Origin: JBKHYJ01 sp046565505
Lineage (GTDB): Bacteria > Acidobacteriota > Blastocatellia > UBA7656
Length of the DNA stretch: 64,000 nucleotides
Assembly (NCBI GenBank): GCA_046565505.1
Contig: JBKHYJ010000022.1
Location: 124,001-188,000, forward strand
Reading direction: 5' to 3'
Shown: piece by piece, positions 34,401-43,698 of the stretch
Layout of the letters: every line of letters starts with the position of its first letter
Numbering within the stretch: the first letter of the stretch is position 1
Position numbers and translations under genes: made by a program
Notes under the pieces: generated by a model
The model's input: the letters and a program-made list of their open reading frames with translations, nothing else
The model's database searches: none
What the model was told of the DNA's origin: nothing

Positions 34401-34757
34401 ATGAGTGCGAATCCACAAAACACGATGGGAGCGACGCGCGTCACCGCCGACGAGGTGATCGAGAGGATGTCGCGCGGCGAGCAGTTCTACTTCATAGACA
34501 CGCGCAACCCGACGGCCTGGGGCGAGTCGGACGTTAAGCTGCCGGGCGCGTTGCGCGTCCCCGCAGACGAGGTTGACCGGCACCTGGCAGACATCCCACA
34601 CGACCGTGCGGTAATCACTTACTGCACCTGACCGAACGAGGGGTCAAGCGCCAGTGTGGCGCGAATGCTCGCGGACAAGGGATACAAGAACGTGCACCCG
34701 CTCTATGGCGGCTTCGATGCGTGGAAGCAGGCGGGAGGCGCACTGGACTCGAAATGA
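34401..34757 (+). CDS. Rhodanese-like protein with in-frame UGA: candidate selenoprotein
   Basis: 118 residues when the TGA at 34629-34631 (codon 77) is read through. The rhodanese fold is clear: FIDTRNPTAWGESDVKLPGA, then the active-site loop VITYCT-U-PNEGSSASVAR, then HPLYGGFDAWKQAGG. Many single-domain rhodaneses have YCTCPNE at this place, so UGA replaces a cysteine of the active loop. The remaining 41 codons are typical rhodanese sequence, ending in a normal TGA. GGAGG lies 8 nt before the ATG; a conventional call would end at the UGA and lose a third of the fold. Sulfur (or selenium) transfer is the likely activity. Rhodanese-like selenoproteins have been described elsewhere, which supports the reading. 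Confidence 0.8.
34632..34662 (+). promoter_or_regulatory. SECIS-like hairpin after the UGA of the rhodanese gene
   Basis: GCGCCA (34648-34653) pairs perfectly with TGGCGC (34657-34662) around a GUG loop. The loop starts 22 nt after the UGA and opens with G-U, the bases the E. coli SelB contact prefers. This is the cleanest of the three hairpins. Folding was not run. Confidence 0.55.
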
Positions 34758-34760
34758 ATC

Positions 34761-34877
34761 AGCAGGCAGAAGGCAGAAAGCGGCGGGCGCGCGGGGTATC
34801 GGTCGAAGCCTACGGGCTCCAAAACCAGACGCCCGCCGCGGGTAGAAAAGCTGCCTGCTACCTTCTGCTTATTTTTT
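34761..34877 (+). terminator. Nested hairpin with T-run after the rhodanese gene; dispersed repeat copy B
   Basis: GCAGAAGG (34766-34773) pairs with CCTTCTGC (34861-34868) and encloses GGCGGGCG (34782-34789) with CGCCCGCC (34830-34837). Six Ts follow at 34872-34877. It probably ends the rhodanese mRNA. The left arm repeats copy A at 25180-25201. The words near GCCTANNGNNTCCNAAACCAGAC (34807-34829) are also approximated at 31757-31779. Confidence 0.55.
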
Positions 34878-35069
34878 CCGAACGTCGCTTGAATTAACGC
34901 CAGCGCGGCCGGGTCGTATGGCCTGCCGACTTCACGGAGTGCGGCATCAAGCTGTCGCCGCGCAGTCGAGCCACGCGTACCGCCCGCGCGCGGCCCCGAA
35001 TCAGTTTGTGAATTGCCTCGGGCCGGGCCGGTCGCGGCGGCGGCTGGCGGTTCGCAGTTATACTCCGCC

Positions 35070-37064
35070 CTACTCCACGTTGGGCTTGATGAAGCGGTCG
35101 AACCACGCGAGCGTTCGTGTGATCTGATCGAGCCTGTGCAGCGGCTCGCGCAACCCATGACCTTCGCGGGGGTATCGCACCATGACGGCTTCTACGCCCT
35201 GCCGCCTCAGAGCCATGTACATCTCTTCGGCCTGCGTGATGTGCACGTCGTTGTCCTGCTCCCCATGTATGAACATCGTCGGCGTCTTGACGTTCTTCAC
35301 GTAATGAAGCGGGGAGTACTTCCAGAGCAGGTCGTAGTTCTCCCACGGCGCGCCTTTGAACTCTACGTGTATCAGGTCCTGGTACAGCGACGTGGCGTAG
35401 AAGCTGATCAGGTTGCTCAAGCTCGCGGCGGCGACCGCCACCTTGAAGCGCGGCGTCTGAGTGATTACCCAGTTCGTCATGAAGCCGCCATAACTGCCGC
35501 CCGTCACGGCCAGCCTGTTCCCATCTATCCACTTGTATTTCTCAAGCGCGTAATCCACGCCTTTCATCAAGTCCTGGTAATCCCCGCCGCCCCACTCGTT
35601 GATAGTCCCATCGGAAAACTTCTGCCCATAGCCCGTGCTGCCCCGCGGGTTGAGGTAGAGCACGGCGTAGCCGCGCGCCGCGTATACCTGATTCGTGTGA
35701 CTGAATCCGTAGCCGTACATGCCGTGCGGGCCGCCATGAATGGTCAGGATCATAGGTGATTTCTTGCCCTCGGGCAGGTTCGCCGGGCGCATCAGCCAGC
35801 CTTCGACCTCCGCGCCGTCGAAGCTCTTGAACCGGATGTTTTCCGGTTTAACGAGGCTCAGGCTCTCGGCTAACTCCGAGTTGATCGAGGTGAGCCGCCG
35901 GGGCTCGCCGGATTTTTGCTGGCCGTACACCTCGGCCGGCGTTGCCTCGTCGCTCATCGTGAAGACTATGTTCGCGCCCTTGGAGACGGAGAAAGAGCTT
36001 ACCTGCGCCTGCCTCTCAAAGAGGGGCGCGGCGGCGCCGCCGTCGCGGGCTACGCTGTAGATGAGCGTCCTGCCCCTGTCGCCGGCGAGAAAGAGTATGC
36101 GCTCCCCGTCGGCGGACCACTGCGGCCCGCTGGCGCGGCGGTCAAGGCTCGCGCTCACTTCCGAGCCCTGGCCCCCTCTCGCGCCTACGACCCAGACGTG
36201 AGTGTCTTCGGCCACGCTGTCGATTGTCGTCAGCTTGCGCGTGGTCGCGGTGTAGGCGATGTAGTTGCCATCGGGCGACCACACGGGCGAGAACTCGACT
36301 CCCGGCGTGTCGGTGATCCTGCGCTCTTTGCCCCTGGTCACTTCGACCGCGAAGATGTCGTAATTGAGGTTAGAGTCCGGGTCGAGGGCGCGGTTTGAGA
36401 GGAAGAGTATCTCATTGCCCTGCGGGGACCAACTGATCGAATGCTCGTCCGACTTGCCGCGCGTGAGCTGGCGCACCTTCCCGTCTTCGACCGAAACGAT
36501 GAAGATGTGCGAGCGGAGATTATCGGAGAAAGACGTGCGCGTTTTGTATTGAAGCCGCGTGATGACGCGCGGGTCCGTCGACTCGGCCTGCGCGGGCTTT
36601 TCCGCCGCGACGAAGGCTATCTCCTTGCCGTCCGGGGACCAGCAGAACATTTCGCCCGCCTTCGACAGGAAGAAGTTGCTGCGCTCCCACGCCGTGAGCA
36701 TGCGAGGCTCTTTAGTCGCCACGTCAACAACCCACAGCGCGGGCTTGCCGCCGCGGTTCGACGCGAAGGCGACCGTCTTACCGTCGGGCGACCACCGCGG
36801 CGTCGAGTCGCTCGCCTCGCCCGTCGTGAGTGGGACTGGCGTACCCCCTGCGGTCGACACCAGCCAGAGATTAGAGGTGTAGTCGTTCCTGGCACGGTCC
36901 GTAGACGTGACCGCGTAGACGACCTGACTGCCATCGGGCGAAACCCTGGCGTCGCCCACGTCTTTCAGGGCGAAGATGTCTTCGGGCAGGGGCGCGCGCT
37001 TCGCGTGAGCCGTGACTGCCAGCACACATACCAACGCCGCTAATAACGCAATTTTTCTCTTCAT
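35070..37064 (-). CDS. Exported S9-family (prolyl oligopeptidase-like) peptidase
   Basis: 664 residues. The signal peptide is residues 1-21 (ends VTAHA). Residues 30-400 are a beta-propeller with repeated WSPDGK/VAFxSNR blades. Residues 410-660 are the alpha/beta hydrolase part: LTIHGGPHGMYG, the nucleophile Ser524 in TGGSYGGFMTNW, Asp604 in GEQDNDVHI and His636 in REGHGLREP. It should cleave short peptides or remove acyl-amino acids in the periplasm (acylaminoacyl-peptidase/DPP-like). It stands alone. Confidence 0.88.
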   Translation of the reverse strand: MKRKIALLAALVCVLAVTAHAKRAPLPEDIFALKDVGDARVSPDGSQVVYAVTSTDRARNDYTSNLWLVSTAGGTPVPLTTGEASDSTPRWSPDGKTVAFASNRGGKPALWVVDVATKEPRMLTAWERSNFFLSKAGEMFCWSPDGKEIAFVAAEKPAQAESTDPRVITRLQYKTRTSFSDNLRSHIFIVSVEDGKVRQLTRGKSDEHSISWSPQGNEILFLSNRALDPDSNLNYDIFAVEVTRGKERRITDTPGVEFSPVWSPDGNYIAYTATTRKLTTIDSVAEDTHVWVVGARGGQGSEVSASLDRRASGPQWSADGERILFLAGDRGRTLIYSVARDGGAAAPLFERQAQVSSFSVSKGANIVFTMSDEATPAEVYGQQKSGEPRRLTSINSELAESLSLVKPENIRFKSFDGAEVEGWLMRPANLPEGKKSPMILTIHGGPHGMYGYGFSHTNQVYAARGYAVLYLNPRGSTGYGQKFSDGTINEWGGGDYQDLMKGVDYALEKYKWIDGNRLAVTGGSYGGFMTNWVITQTPRFKVAVAAASLSNLISFYATSLYQDLIHVEFKGAPWENYDLLWKYSPLHYVKNVKTPTMFIHGEQDNDVHITQAEEMYMALRRQGVEAVMVRYPREGHGLREPLHRLDQITRTLAWFDRFIKPNVE

Positions 37065-37188
37065 GATTTATTCCCTCTGGCGGATGAGAAATCAGGGACG
37101 AGCCGGGGTCAAATAAAAGGCGCGGGAGGCGGGCCTGCCCCGCCTCCGATAATCTAAAGCTTCCAATAAAGGAGCGGCCTTCGGCTCA

Positions 37189-38211
37189 TCAGCGTCGGAC
37201 GCCTTTGCTCCTAAGCTCGCCTATCAGGCTTCGTATCAGGTCGGCGGGGACGCTGGCGGAAACGTTCGCCGCGTTGCCCGACTGGGAGACGCTCGCGCCG
37301 TTGAGTATGCTCACGATAAGCTCGCCGCCAGGGTAATTCCCGGCCGCGACCTTCGCGAGCGCCAGCCCCTGGTTTATCAGCGTCACTAGATCGGCCGCCT
37401 CCGCCGGCGAAGCCGTGACGAGCGAGGCATTCGCCTGCAACCCGTTCTCGCCGAGGTCGGCCGACCCGACGACTTCGGTGATAGACGCGAGCGGGCGGAG
37501 CAAGGCGGGCACCCCCGACGCGGTCCTGAGCTTCTGCCGTACCTCTTCGGGCACGGCGAACGCGAAGCGCACGGAGGCGCTTTCGCTCGTCCGGTGCAGC
37601 GCCGCCATCAAGGCGGCGTCGTTGGCCGCGCTCGGCCTGTCGCCCGCGCGGGCGTCTATGACTCTCCTCACGTCGGCGTTAGAGCCGAATGCAACCTTCG
37701 ATTGATCGTCAAAGAATGCGATGGCCGCCCTGGAGCCTGATTTGGCGTTCGCCCCGGCCGGCTCCAGGTAGAGTCTTTGCCCTTTGTACTTCTTCGCCTT
37801 CCACTTGTTGCCCGTGCCCCCCGACAGGCGCGCGAGAATCTGGTCCTGGTCGAACGTGCCCGAGAGCACGATGACGGGCGACGGGCGCGGCTCCGCCTGG
37901 TTGAAAGAGAAGCCCGCGGCGAGCTGCTCTATCGCCTGAATGTTCACCCCGGTCTCCGCGCTGAGCCGGTTCAGCCGCGATTGATATTTTGAAGCCAGTT
38001 CCTTGTCCTGACCCAACATTGCTTGCGCCTGCACGCTCAGTTGGGCGACATTGACTATCACGATGGCGTCGGACCCCGGCAGCATTCGCAGCAATTCGTC
38101 GGCCGACTGCGCGGGCCTGGCGGCAGGTCGCGCCGCGTAAGCGGGACCGGCGCTCAGGAAATTAAAGAGTAAGAGTGCGGCTATTAAGATAACGGCCCCC
38201 GGTTTTCTCAT
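37189..38211 (-). CDS. Exported hypothetical protein
   Basis: 340 residues. A signal peptide (MRKPGAVILIAALLLFNFLS, cleavage near AYAA) precedes a soluble domain with the pattern ELLRMLPGSDAIVIVNVAQL, VIVLSGTFDQDQILARL, KKYKGQRLYLEP and VAFGSNADVRRVIDARAGD. This layout (potential 'value per instance' strand repeats) occurs in secreted Acidobacteriota proteins of unknown role. The ATG at 38211 has GGAGGG 8 nt upstream; the frame upstream to 38262 lacks a signal sequence. The stop is followed by about 120 bp before the S9 peptidase start. Function unknown. Confidence 0.75.
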   Translation of the reverse strand: MRKPGAVILIAALLLFNFLSAGPAYAARPAARPAQSADELLRMLPGSDAIVIVNVAQLSVQAQAMLGQDKELASKYQSRLNRLSAETGVNIQAIEQLAAGFSFNQAEPRPSPVIVLSGTFDQDQILARLSGGTGNKWKAKKYKGQRLYLEPAGANAKSGSRAAIAFFDDQSKVAFGSNADVRRVIDARAGDRPSAANDAALMAALHRTSESASVRFAFAVPEEVRQKLRTASGVPALLRPLASITEVVGSADLGENGLQANASLVTASPAEAADLVTLINQGLALAKVAAGNYPGGELIVSILNGASVSQSGNAANVSASVPADLIRSLIGELRSKGVRR

Positions 38212-38577
38212 GACTTTTTCCCTCCACAAGAAGTGTGTCCGTAAGACAATCCCTGTCTTCACGGGCTAGAGCTGAGCGTATTGTAGCCACCTCTGGCCGT
38301 TACTACAAGAGCGTTCCCCGGTAAAGCGACCCCGCGCCGCGAGCGGTGAAACGGCGCGCGCATGCGGAGCCCGAATGGCCTCGCATGCGATGAATTTACC
38401 GGGCGAATTCGCCGAAATTCGCCTCGCCTGCTGCGCGCTGGCGCCGCGACCTTGCGGCCCGATCTGGACGCGCGCGGCCGTCAGATAATTTAACACCCTC
38501 GCGTCTTTCGGTAATTGAAATTATTATGGGCAGGTGATAATCTGCGCATAATATAAGACACTCGGGACTCTTTAAAC
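38212..38577. other. Divergent gap before the Ser/Thr kinase gene
   Basis: 366 bp. TTGAAA (38515-38520) and GATAAT (38536-38541) on the plus strand could be the kinase promoter, though the 15-bp spacing is short. Imperfect GC-rich palindromes (for example GCGCGCGCATGCG near 38355) occur, but no gene or RNA is recognisable. Confidence 0.35.
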
Positions 38578-41460
38578 ATGACTATTGCTACAGGCGCGCG
38601 TTTGAATTATTACGAGATCGTCGCCCTGCTCGGCGTGGGCGGCATGGGCGAGGTCTATAAGGCAAACGACACCAGGCTCGGCCGGCCCGTGGCTTTGAAG
38701 ATTCTTCCCGCGCGCCTGGTCGAGGACGCAGACCGCGTGAGGCGATTCATCCAAGAAGCAAAGTCCGCGTCGGCCTTGAACCACCCCCACATCATCACAA
38801 TCTACGAAATCGGCCAGGCCGAAATCGCGCGCGAGGCGGGCGGCGACCTCGCGCCGGCCGGCGGCGGCGAGGCAGGCGGAGCGCGCCTACATTACATCGC
38901 GATGGAGTTCGTAGACGGCTGCACGCTTCACACCAAGATTCACCGCGACAGGGCGGACCTCAAGAAGCTGCTCGAATACTTTGCCCAGGTCGCAGACGGG
39001 CTGGCGAAGGCGCATGCGGCCGGGATAGTCCACCGCGACCTGAAGCCGGAAAACGTCATGGTAACCGAGGACGGTTATTCAAAGATTCTCGACTTCGGGC
39101 TCGCCAAGCTGGTCGAAGCCGACGACCCGCCCGGCGACGGGCTTGAGGAAGCCGCGACCGCCATGATGGGCCAGACGCGACCTGGAATGGTCATGGGGAC
39201 CGTCGGTTATATGTCGCCGGAGCAGGCGCAAGGTAAGCCGGTCGATCAAAGGTCGGACATCTTCTCCTTCGGCTGCATGCTTTACGAGGCGGCGACGGGC
39301 CGCAAGCCGTTCGCGGGCGATTCTATAATCGACTCGCTCCACAAGATCGTTTACACCCAGGCGCCGCCCATCAGGGAGGCCAACCCCGCCGCGCCCGCGG
39401 AGCTTCAGCGCATAGTCCGCAAATGCCTCGTTAAAGACCCCGGCGAAAGGTATCAATCCGTCAGAGACGTGGCTATAGACCTGCGCGACCTGATAAGAGA
39501 ATACGATTCCCAGGAGTCAATTACGGCGAGCTTCCCTCCCGCTGCGCCGAGCGGCTCGTTCCCGCAGTCGCCGCAGACGGGGCCGCGTTCTCAAGTCCCG
39601 CGTACGGTGACGCGGGCGCATTCGCTCACGACCGGCCCGCAGGCGGCGCTCTCGGGCGGGCCCGCCACGAGCGAAAACCTCGCGGCGCGCCCGAAGTCAA
39701 TTCGCGCCGTGGCCGTCGTGGCCGGGCTGCTCGTTTTAACAATCGTCGCGGTGGCCTTGTACGCCCTCATAGGGCGCAGGCAATCGAAAGGCATGGCGGC
39801 CATCCCCTTTCAGACGACGCGGATAAACAAGCTGACCAGCACGGGCAAGTCATCGGGCGCGGTCATCTCGCCCGACGGGAAGTATGTCGCGCACTTCATC
39901 AACGAGGCGGGGCAGCCTAGCATATGGGTCAGGCAGGTGGCGACGTCCAGCAACGTGCAGATAGTCCCGCCCGCCGAGGCCAGCTACACGGGGCTGACTT
40001 TCTCGCGCGATGGCAACTACGTCTACTACGTCAAAGCCGGGAAGGGATCAAGCCTGTACGCCTTATACCAGGTGCCCGTGCTCGGGGGCGACGCGAAGCA
40101 GATACTCGAAGACGTGGACAGCGCCATCACGTTCTCGCCGGATGGGAAGCAGATCGCCTTCACGCGCGGCTACCCGGGCGAGGGCGAGTCGGCCCTGATA
40201 GTTGCGAATGCCAACGGCAGCCAGGAGCGTAAGCTCGCCGTGAAAAAGCAGCCCGACATGTTCGCCAGGCCGGTGTGGTCGCCGGACGGGAAAGTAATCG
40301 CGTGTTCGGCCAGGATTCTCGCGGGCGGCTTCCACATGGAAGTAGTCGAGGTGCAGGTCGAGGGCGGGGCGGAAAAAACGATAACCCCGCAAAAATGGCT
40401 CGCCATCGAAGGGCTGGACTGGCTGCCGGACGGCAGCGGGATGATAATGAGCGCGCTGGAAGAGAACCCCACTTCGGGCCACCGGCAGATATGGCAGATC
40501 ACCTACCCGGCCGGCGCGGCCCGCAGGGTCACCAACGACCTGAACAACTACGCGGGCGTGAGCATTTCGTCAGACTCTACCGCTATGGTTACCGTTCAGT
40601 CCGAGGTGAATTCTAACCTGTGGGTCGCGCCGGGCGGCGGCGCGGCCCGCGCTAAGCAGATCACGTCCGGGTCCAACTCTTATGAGAACGCGCTGTCGTG
40701 GACCCCCGACGGCAGAATCGTTTACGTCACCGACGCGAATGGCCCGCCCGACATCTGGATAATGGATTCGGACGGTAAGAACCAAAAGCAGTTGACGAGC
40801 GACGCCGGCGTGAACATCTTCTCTACGGTGTCGCCCGACGGACGCTACATCGTTTTCGACTCCAGCCGGTCGGGCGGCTTCAGCACTTTTTACGTTTGGC
40901 GGATGAATATCGACGGGACCAACCCGAAGCAACTGACTTATGGGGCCAACGAATATTTCCCGGCCTGTTCGCCTGATGGGAAATGGGTGTATTACACGCC
41001 CCTTAATGATTCGGGTAAGCCTAGCTTGTGGAGAGTGCCCATTGATGGGGGTGACCCGGGGAGACTGACCGATTACGTCTCGGCCCGCCCCGTCATCTCG
41101 CCCGACGGCAAGCTTGTCGCCTGCACGTATCACGACGGGCAGCCCACGTCGCCGACGAAGATCGCGCTAGTACCATCCGAAGGCGGGCAGCCGGCGAGGG
41201 TGCTCGACATGCAGGCGAGCCTGTACCAGTGGTCATGGGACGGGAAGGCCATAATCTACCTCGACACGAAAGGGGGCGTCTCGAACCTCTGGAGCCGGCC
41301 CATAGATGGCGGCCCGCCGAAGCAATTGACGAACTTCAACAGCGACCGGATATTCACCTTCGACTGGTCGCGCGATGGCAAGCAACTGGTATGCGCGCGC
41401 GGCGTTCAAACCACGGACGTTATTCTCATCAAAGACATCGGGCAGGGCGAAGGCAAATAG
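38578..41460 (+). CDS. Ser/Thr protein kinase with PD40/TolB-like propeller
   Basis: 960 residues. Kinase domain 10-310: Gly loop LGVGGMGEVYKA, Lys41 in VALKIL, catalytic HRDLKPEN (152-159), DFG 172-174, then GTVGYMSPEQAQGKPVDQRS. A Ser/Pro-rich linker is followed by one membrane helix at about 375-400 (VAVVAGLLVLTIVAVALYAL). The rest, outside the cytoplasm, is a beta-propeller of PD40/TolB-type repeats (FSPDGKQIAFTR, WSPDGKVIACSA, VSPDGRYIVFDSS, CSPDGKWVYYT). It would sense an external ligand or envelope state and phosphorylate cytoplasmic proteins. This architecture is very common in Acidobacteriota, one reason for the assignment of the host. Confidence 0.9.
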   Translation: MTIATGARLNYYEIVALLGVGGMGEVYKANDTRLGRPVALKILPARLVEDADRVRRFIQEAKSASALNHPHIITIYEIGQAEIAREAGGDLAPAGGGEAGGARLHYIAMEFVDGCTLHTKIHRDRADLKKLLEYFAQVADGLAKAHAAGIVHRDLKPENVMVTEDGYSKILDFGLAKLVEADDPPGDGLEEAATAMMGQTRPGMVMGTVGYMSPEQAQGKPVDQRSDIFSFGCMLYEAATGRKPFAGDSIIDSLHKIVYTQAPPIREANPAAPAELQRIVRKCLVKDPGERYQSVRDVAIDLRDLIREYDSQESITASFPPAAPSGSFPQSPQTGPRSQVPRTVTRAHSLTTGPQAALSGGPATSENLAARPKSIRAVAVVAGLLVLTIVAVALYALIGRRQSKGMAAIPFQTTRINKLTSTGKSSGAVISPDGKYVAHFINEAGQPSIWVRQVATSSNVQIVPPAEASYTGLTFSRDGNYVYYVKAGKGSSLYALYQVPVLGGDAKQILEDVDSAITFSPDGKQIAFTRGYPGEGESALIVANANGSQERKLAVKKQPDMFARPVWSPDGKVIACSARILAGGFHMEVVEVQVEGGAEKTITPQKWLAIEGLDWLPDGSGMIMSALEENPTSGHRQIWQITYPAGAARRVTNDLNNYAGVSISSDSTAMVTVQSEVNSNLWVAPGGGAARAKQITSGSNSYENALSWTPDGRIVYVTDANGPPDIWIMDSDGKNQKQLTSDAGVNIFSTVSPDGRYIVFDSSRSGGFSTFYVWRMNIDGTNPKQLTYGANEYFPACSPDGKWVYYTPLNDSGKPSLWRVPIDGGDPGRLTDYVSARPVISPDGKLVACTYHDGQPTSPTKIALVPSEGGQPARVLDMQASLYQWSWDGKAIIYLDTKGGVSNLWSRPIDGGPPKQLTNFNSDRIFTFDWSRDGKQLVCARGVQTTDVILIKDIGQGEGK

Positions 41461-41769
41461 TTATTTTTGCCAGGAGTCATTATCTACAGCCCCGACCCTT
41501 CGGCTCGCCCGGGCCGATTCTAACCCTATTGGCAGCCCAATTGATTCGGCCCCGCGTTGTAGAACGCTCGCATGGGCGGGGCCGGCGCGCGCGGCCGAGG
41601 GACGGTCTCTCATTCATCCCCGCGGCACGCTAAACGCCTTGTAAGCGATGGGCCGCCCTCTCAATACTTGCGTCAGTTGATTTGCGGGGGCGAGCGCGCC
41701 GAACTCCGCGGCCCGCTTAACGTACTACCTGTTTGAGATCACCTATGACAATCACAAGGAGACGCCTAT
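41461..41769. other. Gap between kinase and zinc-ribbon genes
   Basis: 309 bp of GC-rich sequence. I see no gene, RNA or convincing hairpin in it. Confidence 0.4.
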
Positions 41770-42294
41770 ATGTTCTGCCCGAATTGCGGGAGAGATAATT
41801 CTCGCGAAACGAGGTTCTGCGCCAGTTGCGGGACCAACTTGGAAGCCGTGTCTCAAGCATTGAATGGAACCAGAGACGATTTCTTTACGAAGACCGACGC
41901 GGCCCTGGATCAGTTGATAGCGAGGTACGCGGAGCACGTATTCAAAGACGCCCCATCTAAGCTTAATGATCGAAGGGTCAGCAATTCCTGGAAGGTACTC
42001 GGGCAGGGCGTCGTCACGTCGTTTGTCGACCTGATTCTCTTCAGCCTGATGTGGAATATATTCCCCTTGCGTTTTCTGATCCTTCTGATCTCCACGCCCA
42101 TTAAGATGCTTTCACGTCGCGGCAGCGGGGGATCAACTGCTATGGCGGGACATGTCGAGGATAGAGGGCTCAGCTTTGTCGAGCCCTCGCCCGACAGATG
42201 GCTGCCGGGGTCGTTCCCGAGTGTAAGTGAGCACACGACGCGGGATTTGGAAAGTCGCCAGCCCGAGCGCAAGCAGGCTGCCCGGAGAGAGTAG
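41770..42294 (+). CDS. Zinc-ribbon membrane protein
   Basis: 174 residues. Residues 2-22 are a zinc ribbon (FCPNCGRDNSRETRFCASCG) with two CxxC pairs. Residues 80-112 are hydrophobic (VTSFVDLILFSLMWNIFPLR then FLILLIS), one or two membrane segments. The tail is charged and probably disordered. AAGGAG lies 9 nt before the ATG. Such ribbon-plus-membrane proteins are frequent and mostly of unknown function; the ribbon may bind a partner. Confidence 0.72.
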   Translation: MFCPNCGRDNSRETRFCASCGTNLEAVSQALNGTRDDFFTKTDAALDQLIARYAEHVFKDAPSKLNDRRVSNSWKVLGQGVVTSFVDLILFSLMWNIFPLRFLILLISTPIKMLSRRGSGGSTAMAGHVEDRGLSFVEPSPDRWLPGSFPSVSEHTTRDLESRQPERKQAARRE

Positions 42295-42331
42295 GAAAAT
42301 AAAAAGACGCGCCCGCGCCCACCCCGAAAGT

Positions 42332-43603
42332 CTAACTTTTCGCGCGGGCGATGTCCTTGCGGTAATGCATGCCATCGAAGCTGATTTTACCGGCCGCCGC
42401 GTAAGCTTTCGCGCGCGCCTCTTCGGGCGTGGCGGCCGCGGCACTCACGCCCAGCACGCGCCCTCCCGCAGTCAGAAAGCCGCCCCGCTCGTCCCGCGCA
42501 GTGCCGGCGTGAAATACGGCGACACCTTGCAAAGACCTTGCTTCATCCAGGCCGCTGATGGGCTTTCCCGTCTCGAACGCGCCGGGATAACCGCCAGACG
42601 CCGCGACCACACATACGGACGAGGCGTCGCTCCAATTGACAGGAGTCGAGCCGACCTCCCCTCGTACGATCGCCTCGAATATTTCAACCAGGTCGCTTTC
42701 GAGCCTGACGAGAACCGCTTGCGTCTCGGGGTCGCCCATCCGCGCGTTGTATTCGATTACCTTCGGCCCGCGCTCCGTCAGCATCAAGCCTATGTAGAGC
42801 ACCCCGGCGAATGAGTTACCTTCGTCGGCCATCCCTTGAAGAGTCGGCTCGACGATCTCGCGCGTTATCCGGGCGAGCGTGGCGTCATCTATCAGGCCGG
42901 GGGGCGAGAATGACCCCATGCCCCCGGTGTTCGGCCCGCGGTCGTCGTCGAAAACGCGCTTGTAGTCCTGTGCCGGGGCGACCACCTTGTAATCGCGCCC
43001 ATCCGTAAAGATCATCAGCGAGGCTTCGCGCCCGACGAGGCATTCTTCCAGAACGACGCGCGAGCCAGCCTCTCCGAAGACGGCCTCGACCATCATCGCT
43101 TTTATGGCGTCTTCAAACTCCCGCTCGTCGCCCGCGATGCGCACGCCCTTGCCGGCGGCGAGGCCATCTGCTTTGACTACGACGGGGAACTTGAATTCGA
43201 GTTCCCGGGCCGCGCGCGCGGACTCTGGCGAATGGCATGCGGTGAACTGCGCGGTAGGGATCGAGTGCCGAGCCATGAATTGCTTGGCGAATATTTTGCT
43301 CCCTTCAAGCCGCGCGGCCATCCGCGACGGGCCGACGAGTCGGAGGCTTTGCGCGCGAAAGGCTTCCTCGACCCCCTCGACCAGGGGCGCTTCCGGGCCG
43401 ATCACAGTCAGGTCAGCGCCTACTGACGCGGCGAGGTTCGCCAGGCTGCCCACGTCATTCACGTCGGCCGGAAAGCAATTCGCGACTTCGGCAATTCCCG
43501 CGTTGCCCGGCGCGCAATATAGCGCGGACGTGTGCGGGCTTTGCGCGAGCTTCCAGCAGATCGCATGCTCGCGCCCGCCGGAACCGATCACAAGGATTTT
43601 CAT
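42332..43603 (-). CDS. purD: Phosphoribosylamine-glycine ligase
   Basis: 423 residues, full-length GARS. KILVIGSGGREHAICWKLAQ at the N-terminus, then the ATP-grasp features FPVVVKADGLAAGKGVRIA, RDYKVVAPAQDYKRVFDDDR, GPNTGGMGSFSPPGLIDD and VIEYNARMGDPETQAVLVRL. It joins phosphoribosylamine and glycine in purine synthesis (second step). It stands alone; no other pur gene is near. The MFS gene upstream is separated by 95 bp. Confidence 0.93.
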   Translation of the reverse strand: MKILVIGSGGREHAICWKLAQSPHTSALYCAPGNAGIAEVANCFPADVNDVGSLANLAASVGADLTVIGPEAPLVEGVEEAFRAQSLRLVGPSRMAARLEGSKIFAKQFMARHSIPTAQFTACHSPESARAARELEFKFPVVVKADGLAAGKGVRIAGDEREFEDAIKAMMVEAVFGEAGSRVVLEECLVGREASLMIFTDGRDYKVVAPAQDYKRVFDDDRGPNTGGMGSFSPPGLIDDATLARITREIVEPTLQGMADEGNSFAGVLYIGLMLTERGPKVIEYNARMGDPETQAVLVRLESDLVEIFEAIVRGEVGSTPVNWSDASSVCVVAASGGYPGAFETGKPISGLDEARSLQGVAVFHAGTARDERGGFLTAGGRVLGVSAAAATPEEARAKAYAAAGKISFDGMHYRKDIARAKS

Positions 43604-43698
43604 AGGCTTCGATTTTATCCCCAGTCATCGGCCCGGCGCAAAAGCAAAGCCGCGCGGCTCTGGCGGGAGTGGGGCTCGCGCGAATCCCTTTTTTCAGC

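Noticed and set aside
11932..34757. UGA read as Trp or Gly (altered genetic code) to explain the three read-through genes.
   Set aside because: TGA is used as the true stop of many genes here (for example at 49107-49109 and 34755-34757), and the affected positions are Cys, not Trp or Gly, in the families.
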